Assembly (NCBI RefSeq): GCF_048771995.1
Contig: NC_133063.1
Location: 68,143,514-68,207,513, forward strand
Direction: 5' to 3'
DNA length: 64,000 nt
Origin: Taeniopygia guttata
Taxonomy: Eukaryota > Chordata > Aves > Passeriformes > Estrildidae
This document shows, one piece after another, positions 38,293 through 49,690 of this stretch; the stretch's first letter is position 1, and each line of letters starts with the position of its first letter. The translations under genes and the position numbers were made by a program. The notes beneath the pieces are model-generated. The model was given only the letters and a program-made list of their open reading frames with translations, was not told the DNA's origin and did not search any database.

Positions 38293-40690
38293 GTACATTG
38301 TTATATATATGTACATATGTCCCAGATTTTTACTCAAATCCTGGTCATTAGGAGATGAGTGACATTTCTACTACTATTTGAAAAAATTGAGATGAGACTT
38401 GGACAAATTGCTTTGATAACAAACAAGTATCACTGGCATCAGCATTTCTTACAGTCACTTGTTCATGTCTTGCTACAGTTCCATTACATTACCCTGTACT
38501 TTTTTTCCTTTTCTTTCCTAGACCCTGAGCTCTACTTCTCATTCATCTTGAAAGCTTGTTGCATCCCCAAGATTTTTTCCTTTTCTTTATTAAAAGTGTG
38601 TATAAAGTCTATTTGTCATGGGGAAGACGATTAGAAGCTTGAGCAAGAAAGCATATACTTAGCATATGATTTTCCTCACACAGTTTTACAGTGGTTGTAT
38701 AGTGCTCTTTAAGTCATAAGCTTCTCTAGAGCACAAGTAGCCAAGTGTCTACATCTGCTGATGCAGCTGTGCAAATTCATGGAAAAGAGGAGAAGGCATT
38801 GCTCTGAAATTGTCTAGCACTTACTGTAAGCCACTGTCTTGCTGGCACTAAGTCAGCTGGTAAAATATCTTACGGTCCCCTATACTCTCTGCTTCTTCAA
38901 AACAATTTCTGTGGCATTTTTGGGTATGTGGATGCCTGTATCTCCTGTACAGTGGAACTAGTTTGAGTACACGATTCACATTTGTGCTATAGTTATGGAT
39001 GTCAGGTTAAATTTCTGTTCTTATGCCCTTCTGGCTTCTACTTCACATCTTTTTTCATGTGATGGTAGAACATACGTTTTGGGAAGTTCCACTTTTGGGG
39101 TTTGGACAGGAGGCCAAGAACCTCTGCTGGCTGTGGAGCACAAAAGAGCTGTGGAAAGTACAATTATTCACTAGGTCTGCAAAAAATATGCCTGGGAGAT
39201 GGCATAATCAGAGACAATCAACTACTTGTTGGAAGTATGGGCCCTCTCTACGCATGGTGAGACAAAAATTTTTATATGTGTGTAGAGGTGCATAAATGTA
39301 GACAACTAGAGTAATTCAGAATTAATAGCACCCCAGGCAGTACCTGGCTTATTGCCTGGACTTACTCCCCTGGCCCAGGGGAAAGCTGCCACTTTTTGCC
39401 CCGGCATCTTTTGTATAAGAGCAATCCTTGAATACTCACTTCTGGAGCTTGACTCCAAATTTTTGAAGTGGACTCCTGAAAGTGGATGGCAGTACCCTTC
39501 CTTGACAAGGAAAGCACTTAGCCTCAGTGTTGGTGGTGCAGATGTTAGACTGCCCTGGCAAGGTAAAGGCAAAGCAACAACTTCCCGAAGTGCTTGGGCA
39601 GGAGTAGGTTCACTGGGAGAAGAGGTAGATTATTGACAGCTGCTGCACTAACAGTGCTTGTCTCTCATGAAAACTGAGCACAGGAAAATTTCAGTAGGGG
39701 CTGTGGAAGGTGGGGCTAGAGCCTGCTCAATAGATTGGGTTGCCAGCTTTGTCTCAGGTATTGGCTTTACAGGGGTGACTACACAAACATTGATATCTTA
39801 ACAAAGTCAGTCTCAAAATTGTCCATTGTTTTAGATGTCTTTGAAGCTGCAAATTGAGATGATGGGCTTGAGGAAGATACAGGCAAGATAACTGGATAAG
39901 CAGAAACAAGACATGCAGCTACTATCAAAACTCAAAAGCTTGTGAAATCAGCTGGAATGTCTTTGCATTCTGGCCTGAGAATAAAATAGCCTTATGCTTG
40001 TCTTTCTGCTATGACAAAGACCTCTCCAAGTTTTGCAGTCTGAGCTCCTCATATCCTTGTGGTCATAAAAGAAAGTCACTTTTTGGCCAACTGTGAAGGA
40101 ACAAGTCTTAGTACAGTTAACAGCTCTGGAGCTTGAACATTAAACAGATCCCAGCTGTTACTGTTCTTGAATTTGACACTGCCTCAATTTCTTTATTTTA
40201 TGTGTAAAACAGGAAGGTATGTTCTCATTTTAATTTGACAGCTTGTTTGCATGACCGAGCCTTTCAATTTCTGTAACAAACACTTTCCATTCAGCTGACC
40301 TTGATGTGAAAGCTGGCACCAGGAGCCATTGCCCATGAGGTATGAGATTCCCACTGTGTCACTGAGTTTCTTCTCTGACTTTCTGCTAGTTGAACAGAAT
40401 AAAGTACACATAATGCCTCCTTTAACTCAGATAGTAGTGATCAGCTATTTTCTGATTGCTTGAATTGAAACCTGGAAAACCATGTCTTATGCAAGAAGGG
40501 GTGCTGGGGAAGCATGTGGAAAGCAGTGTCAGGAAAGTCACTGTGACTGGGGAGACAGGAACCAGTCGGTGTTTTATGGGAGGAAGCACCTGCTTTGCCA
40601 GGATCCATCCCTGTACAGGCCACCAATTGTTGGTGTTGGTGTTTGGCACCAATCGATGGTGGATGGGAACTGTCACCTTTGGTTTATTAT
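38293..40690. other. Spacer with nothing recognised
   Basis: No exon, RNA gene or clear repeat family. Frames of about 90 codons near 39.0-39.6 kb occur on both strands over the same bases and carry no domain. Confidence 0.5.
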
Positions 40691-40699
40691 CTTACTGTA

Positions 40700-41253
40700 A
40701 GGCTTTCATACCTTCTCTCTGTGAGTTCTCACAGGCAGCTCCTCACAACACTGACTCCTTTTCTATCTCTTCCGCACGGCTGGCTGACTTCTACCTGTCC
40801 CTGTCACGACTTTCTGTCCCTGGCAGCACATACAAACCCTTACTGTCCCTAACATGAACACCTGACCCTTTCTGTCCCTGGCAGCACATACTAACCCTTA
40901 ATGTCCCTAACATGAACACCTGACCCTTTCTGTCCCTGGCAGCACATACTAACCCCTAATGCCCCTAACATGAACACCTGACCCTTTCTGTCCCTGGCAG
41001 CACATACTAATCCCTAATGTCCCTAACATGAACACCTGACCCTTGCTCCTCACAGCAGCACAGCCAACTGACTCCAACTCTCCTCTCAACTAGTAAATCC
41101 ACTCTTTTATAACACCCATCTTTACTGGACACAGCTGTGCCCTATTAAGGGCAGGCCTGTTCCTACTCTTTGGTCATTAGTACAGCTGCTACTCCTCAGG
41201 GGCGAGGTTGCCTTCAGCACTATCCCTATTGTCCTACAATCCATCCTCCCACA
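40700..41253 (-). mobile_element. LTR-like element carrying a 58-bp tandem repeat
   Basis: The right part reads on the minus strand from TGTGGGAGGATGG through GGGCACAGCTGTGTCC to a TTATAAAAGAG TATA-like box. It resembles LTRs I recall from songbird genomes. The 58-bp repeat lies downstream of the TATA-like box in that orientation. The left border and target duplication were not found, so the extent is a guess. Confidence 0.4.
40810..41041. repeat. 58-bp tandem repeat, four copies
   Basis: Four units start at 40810, 40868, 40926 and 40984. Each contains ctgtccctggcagcacatac and ccctaacatgaacacctgac. Copies differ at only a few bases, so the array is young or homogenised. Confidence 0.95.
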
Positions 41254-42289
41254 TTTCTTAAACAGAACTTCCACAGTAACCAAGATAAGAAAAAAAAAAC
41301 AGTGGTTCCTCATATTCAGTTATATTGAGATATGATGTTGGAAGAATTGGAAGAATGAAAAATTACATTGGAAAAGGGCAATGGCCCTTCTCCCATTTTT
41401 ATAAACACTAATTTACACCCAAGAAAAAGCAAAAACCTCCATAGGCAAGCCTACAGATATGTACACTAACAGGAGCCCAGCAAATTATGCACTTATCCAT
41501 GAAATTTAGAATCTAGAAATAATTTTAGAAGAGATGCAAAGATTTTAGGAATGCTACATTTTACAGTCACAGTGTCTGGCTGACAGCCTCTGCATCTATA
41601 CCCTACTGCATTTAGTCAAATCTGGGCTTAAACCAGGTACTAGATTTTTTATTCATTCTTTGCCTGTTTAGTTGAACAGGAAACAGGTATTTTGAACTAC
41701 TACCATGTGTGATATAGTCTCTGTATTCCTGTCTCAAGAGCTAATAGCGTCACCAATTACACCTTTCCTGATTTTCATCTATCCATAGAGCCTCCTCCAT
41801 GAGGTGGCCATTGCCAGTTTCCACTTTTTTATGTCAGACAGAAGACGTGAGTGAACTGTTCACCTTCAGAGATGGTTTTCTACTGTGTGTGAAAATCACA
41901 ATGAAGTTCATCCTCTCTGGAAAGATGCTGTAAGTAGTCAGAGAATCATGGGAACATAGATTCAGAAAGACCAAAAGAATGTATGCAGAGAGAAAAACCC
42001 AAATCTTAGTGTAAACTATGTATTGGTAAATCCAACCCCTTTTGGGAAATTTTAGACCTGCAGCAGAATATATGAATGGAGAGTAGGAAAAAAATCTTCA
42101 GAAGATCTTAGTGTCTTTGATATGACAAATGTACAGGAGTCTTACACTTCAACCCATGTGCAAAAACATATTTTATTTAATCTTTCTTTTAATTTAGAGG
42201 TTTTATTTACACTTATTATAATTTCAACTGTCCTTATCTTGTAAAGCAGTACTACTTCCCCTAGTATATCCGCAAACACATTTAGTAGT
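41254..42289. other. Spacer with nothing recognised
   Basis: AT-rich sequence with no coding potential. A segment near 41940-41975 (agaatcatgggaacatag) faintly resembles a CR1 terminus but is too short to call. Confidence 0.45.
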
Positions 42290-42960
42290 TAGAACTTAGT
42301 GTTGTGTGATAGAACTGCAGGGTAGAATTGTGGTGGCACTGAGGCTGGATGGCAGCTCTGGAGGTCAGTGCCACTCCTGCCCACAGCAGGTTGCTCAGGG
42401 CTCCATTCATGTTGGGTTAGAGCCAACTTTAAGGATGGAGGTGCCACAGCCTCCCTAGGCTGCCGGTTCCAGTGTTGGAGCATCTGCACAGGAAAAAAAG
42501 ATATTTTTTCTGTGGTGGAATTTCCACTATTTCAGTGGGTGCCTGTTGTCTTTATTCCTGTCCTGGATACCACTATGAGATCCGTCTTCTTTTCTCCCAC
42601 TAGATACGTATACAATGATAAGATCCCCTGAGTCTTCTGTTCTCCAGGTCAGAAAGGCCCAGTTCTCTCATCCTCTCCTAATATCAGATATACCCCAGTG
42701 CCTTACAATCTTCAAGGCAACTTTGCTGAACTCACTCCAACATGTTCTTTTGTACTGATGAATCCAGCACCAGACACAGTAACCCAGATGTGTCTCACAG
42801 GGCTGGGTAGAGAGGAGGGATCAGTTCCTTCCATGAGCTGGCAACACTGCCAAACACAGACCATGATGTTCTTGGACATGCTTGCCAAAGAGCACATGTC
42901 TCTGCTGCCTTCTGGTCAACTCAGTGTCCACCAGGACACCCTGGCTCAGGGCATGACATG
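42290..42960 (-). mobile_element. Old CR1 LINE fragment
   Basis: The plus strand reads as the complement of the CR1 3' region. It holds a 'gatggaggtgccacagcctcc' style block, 'gataagatcccctgagtcttctg', 'ttctccaggtcagaaaggcccagttctctcatcc', 'ccagcaccagacacagtaacccagatg' and a segment near 42850-42900 reading 'gatgttcttggacatgcttgcc'. The order fits antisense CR1. It is strongly diverged and lacks open frames. Confidence 0.65.
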
Positions 42961-45900
42961 AAGAACTTGCATTTCCCAGTGCTTCTGTAGTTTTCGCTGG
43001 AATTAAATTAATTCCTCTCAAATGAATGCATACTATACTATATTCATGATGCACACTGATTCTTGCAAGAGCAAGAAGAAATTACTTCCTGTGACTTTAA
43101 TACTTCAAGGTCTGAAAAGAAAGTAAGAAAAGGAATAGTTGTGAAGTTCTGAAAGCATATCATCAATCATATGCACATCTAAACAAACCTGAGTGATTTA
43201 AAGGGATGCTAAAACTTCATCTTGGGCTCAAGACAGGGGTAGTTGTGTTAGAGCACAACTAAAAAGCTTTGTGCTAGGGAATTTCCTCAGCTTCAAACAC
43301 AAGGTCCATACCATCTCTTACTGCACATTTCCATATTACTCTTTTATAAATGGATGGAGAAAACAGGAGTCATAATTTAAAATAATTTCCATTCTCACTC
43401 TAGCAAACTGGTCTAGGATTTGAATCTGGGGAGGCGGAGCTTCATACTGAAATTGCTTAGCCATCAGTCTACCTCTAGGATGTGAGACATATGATAGCTC
43501 GGTCTCTTTGGAAACTGTCTCTGTGTGGTATGAAGGTACAGGAGAAAACAAGATCAAGACTGACTAGAGGGACTGGTGGGTAAGCCCTGCCAGACTTCTT
43601 CCTTCTTCCTGGCTTTTGAGAATGTGGGGAATGGCAATAGGGTCCTGCTGGTGGTGCACCATCCTCACACTTCCCATAGTGCCTGCCCCGGCTGGGCGGG
43701 GAGAGCACGGACACAACCTGGGTGCCAGCCTGGCTGCAGGGGAATGGCCAGCTGCTGCCACAGCCAGTGGGTGGGTGGCAGCCAGTTTTGGAGCCTGCTG
43801 ATGGAGATTTTTCTGTCAGAAAACTTTAGTTTTTTTAGATACTGGATCTGTGTCTTTTCAGACACCCCTCCATGCAAAACCACTTGCTTACAAAGCTTCT
43901 GTGTCCTGCGTGAGCAGCAAATTTGAACTAACAACTTGCAGATGTAGCAATGAGGGAGCCTGCTCTGCTGGGTATGAAGGCTTTAGTCAGAGGCTCTGCA
44001 ACACAAAGAAGTGAGAGGAAAAAGGTTTTTGAGATAAAACTCTTCTTCAATCTGTTAAATAACCTGGTCAGAATTAGAGGAGAATGGCTCAGGGATTTTG
44101 AACTAATAATAATAGAGACTAAAGCCATGGGGCAGTGAGCAGTATTTGTAGTGATTTAACCTCAAAGCCATGATGATGTAGCTAACCGTAAAGGGGTTTG
44201 TGTCTAACAGAGCCAGAGGTTATGCTGAGTGCATGATCTTCTGTAATTTATGGCAACTGGTAACAAGTCCAGGCATACAGAAAGGAAAGCATCCATAGGT
44301 TAACAACTGGGTCCATGTAGCAGTGTCTTAATTCAGCTTCTGGTGCTACTCCCATGCAGTGGGACAGAGCAACTCCGAGCTGTCTCGTTTGTGGGAGCAC
44401 AATGGGAAGGGGAAGGGAGTACCTCTGCAGTGCTGTAATAACAGTCAGCTAATCTTCGCACTCCATCATTTCTTACTGCTCACTGCACAACAGCTCACAC
44501 TTCAGCACTAAAGCACACAACTGGTTGATATGGCTTAATACCATTCCAGCAGACCCAAAAGAAGTGGTACATTGGCATGTGTTTTCTCAGCTGTGTTGCT
44601 TCAATTTTTCCTCAGCACTTACTTTGACATCTGCAAATGCAGAGCGAGCCTTTCTGCAAGACATACCTTGAATCTAGGGTCCCAACAGAAGGTTGGGAGC
44701 TGGATTCTCCTTTCTTTGAGCTGGATTATTTGGGCTGGAGTCTCTGTAAAACCACTAAAAAAGTAGGGCTTCCTCCCACCATTTTTTTTCCCTGGCACAG
44801 AGGTATCTGTGTGGTGTATCTTTATCAAACATACTATATCAGTGAAACTTGTTGAATTTGCTGTCCTTGATAATGTTGCTGTTTGCAAATGAACTGAAAT
44901 AGTTTCCAAAGCAAAGTAAAGTAGATGTGAAATGTTTCGGGAAACTGTTAAAATCACATTTGTTCTCATGTGCTTTCCTGTCATCCTCTCCCATGCAGTT
45001 AATCTTAGCTACTTTCCTAAGCTCCTTCCCTTCCTGCCACACATGGTATTTCCTTCTGTCTAGGGCATTTGAGTGACTTCTCCAACATAAATGCTTGGTT
45101 CCTTGCTTCCCTTTACAATTGACAGCAGCTGAGTATCAGCACTACTTGTTCTTTAGGACTGGGCTCTTGTGCTACAAAACAGCCTTCCCCAGAGTGACTT
45201 GTAAAGGCTTTCTACAAAACAACCAGATCAGCATGCTTGTGTGGAAGCTGCAAAACAAACAAGGAATAATAACATATCTCCTACAGCTGCAAAATACCAC
45301 ATGTAGATGACGATAATCCCTTCATTAGTTTCCGAACACAGTCTCACTTGAGAGCATCATAAAACCATGCGGTGTCCCTGAATGCTGGATTTTTCATTTG
45401 GGCATATGAAGAAACTGAAAAATGTGTAAAATGAAAATCACATGTAGTGCAAAGCAGCCCCATAATGCTGGAAGTTGGTAACATCTGAAAGTGAGCAGTA
45501 AAACTGACACATAAAGATGTGCTCCGAGCCAATTTACAGCAAAGGGTAAAAGATCATACTGCATTTGAGACAGAACAGGGTCGGTACTACTCCCTAGTGA
45601 CTATACATCCAAGGAGTCTCTTGTGTACTGATTACACCAGAAAATGTATGGAATACATTACAATTTTACATGTTCCTCTGACATGCTATTTCAGAAAACA
45701 CCATGAGAGTGGGGTAAAATGTAGGGCCCAGTCTTTCAGCCTGCAGCCATAACCATCCCAATTTCCATTGCTGTCAAAGAGGCAGAGATGTTCATTTCCA
45801 CACAGGCACTTATTAGGAGACATAAGTATTCTTTCAGAATGAAGGCTTTCAGCAGAAGCATTTTTAAGCTTTTCTGAAACACTGTGCTTTTTGGTGCTTC

Positions 45901-46639
45901 TTTGGACTTAACAGCTGAGTCCACAAGGCAGGTCTCCAAAATGCTTGGAGCATTCTGCAGTTGCTTATCATGCTTGATTAATTCAAAATGCTTATCTTGA
46001 AACTGCCATATCCTTGGTTTGCTCAAGAGCTTCCAAATGTAGTTTAACTCTTCAAAACAAAACAACCAAACCAAAACAAAACCCACAAAAATACAAACAA
46101 CCAAGAAACCATATCTGATCGTTTATTAAGCAGCTGATCTGATTAATTCCTTCCTACAGTTGTTCTGAACCATTCTCTCCTTGCTTTTGTTTTATATGGG
46201 GGAAATGTGTTCTTGTATTAAACAAATACAACTGCAGTGTATGGGAGATTAAAACCACGAGGCAAAAAGCTGAGGCACATGCAGAAGCTTGGATTTGAAG
46301 TTCAGGGAAAATGAAGGCCATCTGCTGTGCCATCCACAGCATCTTACTGCTAAAAATGTCTATGAAAACAAGATACAGTGAATAAAGAGACTGATGGTTT
46401 GACCGAAAGAAAGGCCAAAAATCCTATGTTCAGCAAATCCAGGTGACAGTGCCTTCATGTAAAACAAAGTCATCTTGACTTCTACCAAGTCATCGTTAGA
46501 GAACACTGATATTGGAAATATCCACTTGTTAAATTCTTCTAGATTTTAAATTGCTGAACAAGATGTGTCACTGATACGGAAACTATCACAATTTCCAGCT
46601 CTGTTTGGCAGCTCCTCACTTTGACAGGGAGTCTGGTGA
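42961..46639. other. Spacer left of the provirus
   Basis: No exon or repeat family was recognised. Frames of 90-120 codons near 43.6, 44.8 and 45.9 kb overlap other frames on the opposite strand and show no domain. Confidence 0.5.
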
Positions 46640-46645
46640 CTAGTT
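46640..46645. repeat. Target site duplication, left copy (ctagtt)
   Basis: Six bases identical to 54704-54709 border the provirus directly. Six-base duplications are usual for alpha- and betaretroviral integrases. Confidence 0.9.
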
Positions 46646-46989
46646 TGTTGCCTCACAAAGGACAACTGGCGACCTGGTTCAGGGGGCAGCACGGCAGCCC
46701 GGTCTCGCCCAGGCTACTCGGGCTAATCGACGCACGCAGACACCAATGTGGCAGACGGTCGAAAAGCCTTTATTATCTCATCTCGTGGGTTTAAATAGTC
46801 TCGGGGGTCTTTGCTACGTCAGAGGGGGGTTGTGGGGTCTCAGGGGTTAGTTGGGAGTGGAAAATTACTGGAGCAGGTGTGGTTACATGCTTCTGGGGTT
46901 AATAGGTAACGTGGGGCAGGGAGAGGGGGAAGGGTCTGTCTTTCTGTCACATCCCGTGATCTTCCATTCGCCTGTCCCTATCTACCACA
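46646..46989 (-). repeat. 3' LTR of the provirus
   Basis: 344 bases, starting TGTGGTAGATAGG and ending GAGGCAACA on the minus strand. It holds a TATA box (TATTTAAA, 46790-46797) and a poly(A) signal AATAAA (46769-46774) just downstream. It differs from the 5' LTR at four positions. Confidence 0.95.
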
Positions 46990-47003
46990 TCTCCCCTCCC
47001 CTT
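46990..47003 (-). promoter_or_regulatory. Polypurine tract of the provirus
   Basis: Fourteen purines (AAGGGGAGGGGAGA on the minus strand) abut the 3' LTR. This is the expected primer for plus-strand DNA synthesis. Confidence 0.9.
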
Positions 47004-47157
47004 ATCATATATAAAATAAGGTAGTCGTAGATATAGGCACTGGAGTGAGGTACAAACTTGTGACTTGTTAAGGAAAGGGTGGTTTGGTAAACCTGAGTAA
47101 TTTTTTCAAGGCAGGTCTTGAAGGCTTTAGCGACTGACTGTGTTCGCAGTTTTTGGT

Positions 47158-49050
47158 TTACAGCATTTGTTGGTGGCCTATGAACAAAATGTTTGCCCTT
47201 TCTAGACGGGCCTGAACAAATGAGACTAGTTTGTTCAGCAGGCATGGTCCTATGGTAATAGCTAAAAGCAGTATTGCCAGTGGACCTACCAGGGAGGAAA
47301 TTAAAGTGGTGAGCCAGGGTGATTGATTGAACCAGGATTCAAACCAGCTCTGTTGGGTTTCCCTGTCTCTCTTTCTCTGAGCCAGTCTATCTTGGAGTTC
47401 TGCCATGGAGTCTTTAACAACTCTCGTATGATCTGCATAAAAGCAGCACTCCTCTTTCAAGGCTGCACACAGTCCTCCTTGCTGCATGAACAAGAGGTCC
47501 AGCCCCCGCCTATTTTGTAAAACCACTTCTGAAAGCGAAGAGACTGATTTCTCTAGATAGGGGATGGATTTCTCGATCCTCTGCAGGTCCTCGTCGATGG
47601 TCATTTGCAGCTGAGAGAGTCCGTGCTGCTGGGTTGTGATGGCTGAGACACCCGTGGCTGTGCCAGCTGCTCCCAGGCCAAGCAACATTGCAATAGTTAT
47701 ACCTGTGATGATTTCCCTTTTGTGGAGTCTGTTAGGTTCTTCGAGAAGATGGTATATCTCTTCGTCTGAGTGATACAGGACCCTGGGGACAATCAGAACT
47801 TGAACACAGAAATCGGTAGAGTCATTAAATTTGGCAAGGAACACACAAGGACTCACTCCGGATTTTTGGCAAACCCACATCCCAGACGCAGATGGGATCA
47901 CCCACTTGTTAGTTTTTCTGTTGGGTTTGACAACTTTAGTGCAGAAGTTGCCTTTCTGCTTTGCTAAGGTTGCATTTCCAAAACATCTGCCCTGTCCTGT
48001 GATTTGACTCAGGGTGATTCCTCTGCGGGGAGTGTCCCACCTGCACTGGTGGGGGGCGCTGGCCGAGGAGTAACTGAAGGGGGTGTCTAAAGCAATGCCT
48101 TCATAGAAAGGGGGTTTGACATCATAGCAAAGCCAACAGGAGTTAGTTAGGTTCGGTTTGGTTTCGTTTAGGGTTAGAAAGGTAGCTTCTAGCATACGAA
48201 AGATTGGGTTTGGATCTGACTCAGCCGTGTGGCCTATCTGGGGGGTATCTGCAAGGCTGGTCGGGGTGTCAGTGACTTTTGGGGGCAAGGTTTTGGGGTG
48301 GGTTGTGTTTTTCCCTCTCAGCACATTCTTGATAATTTTGTTGGGTCCCACTGGTCGAGGTGCTGGTGGTTGGAGCCTGATAATTCGTACATTCACCCAC
48401 CTCCTCGGTGCTCTGAGGACCACTGTCCATGTTCTACCCGTGGCCCAGCTAGGGTGATCTGGCTGTAGGACAGTCATGTTATAACTTACGCATCCCCGAT
48501 ATTTAGGCTGTGCATTGTGGTCTCCGCAGCCAAAGGGTGCCCAGGTGAACTGTAAGAATTTGTCTGGCTCCTGCGGTTGCCACCCATCTCCCCATGGTCT
48601 GGCATCTGTAACAATGGTTTCGCAGCCCCAATATCCGCAATGTCCCCACCCCGGGTAGTCGCAGTACCTTTTCCCTGGGTTGGACGCTGGGCACCAGTAA
48701 GATATGTACATGAGTATGATGTGTGGGCTTGAGGGCCGTAGTTTCGGTTGCCCTGGAAACAGATCGGCTATGTGGAATACGAAGGATGGGGTGTTTGCTG
48801 TGGTGACCTCTTTGAACACCTTGTCACTTGAAAGATGTTGCATGACCCATCTGAACGGCTGGTGAGGGTAGTGGCCTGGGTCGGCCTGCCCCCCGGCCAC
48901 AAGCCCCAACAGCAAAATCGCACAAAGACACTGTGCATGTCTGGGTCTCACCGCCGTGGGACGCTCAGGTTTTGTCTGGTGGCTTGGTGGTCCGTCATCT
49001 CTCTCTGGAGCAGGGGTGTGTGTGTCACGGGGACGGTCCACAAGCGTGTC
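47158..49050 (-). CDS. env: Retroviral env (gamma-type envelope glycoprotein), spliced form
   Basis: Body of the envelope gene, fully open. The frame extends upstream to 49068, but only through a GTG codon and splice-acceptor sequence. Numbered from that GTG: hydrophobic signal segment at about 47-61; SU with several N-glycosylation sites; CWLC motif at 311-314; a dibasic KR cleavage site at 450-451 followed by a Gly/Ala-rich fusion peptide. TM has the heptad region, the LQNRRGLDLLF block at 517-527 and a CX6CC motif at 534-542. A membrane anchor lies at about 586-612, with a tail of about 24 residues. CXXC plus CX6CC marks a gamma-type envelope with disulfide-linked SU and TM. There is no ATG before the signal peptide; the first in-frame Met is inside SU. 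The start codon probably comes from gag by splicing (see 54210 and 49051). No truncation is seen. Confidence 0.9.
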   Translation of the reverse strand, partial: DTLVDRPRDTHTPAPERDDGPPSHQTKPERPTAVRPRHAQCLCAILLLGLVAGGQADPGHYPHQPFRWVMQHLSSDKVFKEVTTANTPSFVFHIADLFPGQPKLRPSSPHIILMYISYWCPASNPGKRYCDYPGWGHCGYWGCETIVTDARPWGDGWQPQEPDKFLQFTWAPFGCGDHNAQPKYRGCVSYNMTVLQPDHPSWATGRTWTVVLRAPRRWVNVRIIRLQPPAPRPVGPNKIIKNVLRGKNTTHPKTLPPKVTDTPTSLADTPQIGHTAESDPNPIFRMLEATFLTLNETKPNLTNSCWLCYDVKPPFYEGIALDTPFSYSSASAPHQCRWDTPRRGITLSQITGQGRCFGNATLAKQKGNFCTKVVKPNRKTNKWVIPSASGMWVCQKSGVSPCVFLAKFNDSTDFCVQVLIVPRVLYHSDEEIYHLLEEPNRLHKREIITGITIAMLLGLGAAGTATGVSAITTQQHGLSQLQMTIDEDLQRIEKSIPYLEKSVSSLSEVVLQNRRGLDLLFMQQGGLCAALKEECCFYADHTRVVKDSMAELQDRLAQRKRDRETQQSWFESWFNQSPWLTTLISSLVGPLAILLLAITIGPCLLNKLVSFVQARLERANILFIGHQQML

Positions 49051-49064
49051 CTGCAAACAAAAAC
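49051..49064 (-). promoter_or_regulatory. env: Probable env splice acceptor
   Basis: On the minus strand a T-rich run ends in TTTGCAG directly before the open env frame. The AG is at 49052-49051. The first exonic base, 49050, starts a complete env codon (phase 0). The integrase stop (49067-49065) lies just upstream. Confidence 0.7.
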
Positions 49065-49690
49065 TCACAGTTTTCCATTAATTTCATTCTGAAGGTCAGG
49101 TTTGATTGACCTGAGTGGACACCACCTGATCTTGTCCTCTTTTTTAACTGCCGCATACCCTCGTCCCGTAAGCACCAGTCTCCAGCCCCGTTCCCACTCG
49201 CCTAGCTCGTTTTTGACCATGACCTGTGGGCCCTCCTCTAGGGTCTGAGTGGCCCAGTGCTTTCGAATGGGACTGTTTGCTTCATCTCCCCTAGGGAATT
49301 GGTTCAGTGCTAGTAATGCGGTTGCTAGCATGCACGTCTGGTCTCCTGAGGAAATGGAATTGGCAAAGCCCTCTGCCTTTGCCAATATTTCTAACTTGGC
49401 TTTTAGGGTCTGATTTGCTCGCTCAACAATGGCCTGTCTGGTGCTGTTATATGGGATTCCCTGCGCTAAGGTGATACCCCACACCGAGGCGAATTCCCGC
49501 ACTGATTTGGAGATAAAATTGGAAGCATTGTCAGTTTTAATTTGCTTGGGGATACCAAGCCATGCCATAACTGTCAGCCAGTGCTGGATTGTGGCCTTGG
49601 AGTTGGGTTTGAGGTGCTGTGTTGCTATGATCACTCCGCTGTAAGTGTCCACTGTCACTGCAAGCCATGCTCGGGGCTTCAGCAGTTCGC
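49065..49690 (-). pseudogene. pol: Retroviral integrase core and C-terminal part, out of frame with pol
   Basis: This frame carries the rest of integrase: the VTVDTYSG strand, the second catalytic Asp in KTDN, the Glu in VERANQTLK, and a C-terminal domain ending just before env. It is displaced by one base relative to the upstream pol frame, which stops at 49679. The frame opens further upstream (to 49889), but residues before about 49690 do not match integrase. The first catalytic Asp therefore lies in the other frame, and no complete integrase can be translated from this copy. Apart from that single shift the domain looks well preserved, in line with a recent lesion or a sequencing error. 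Confidence 0.85.
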
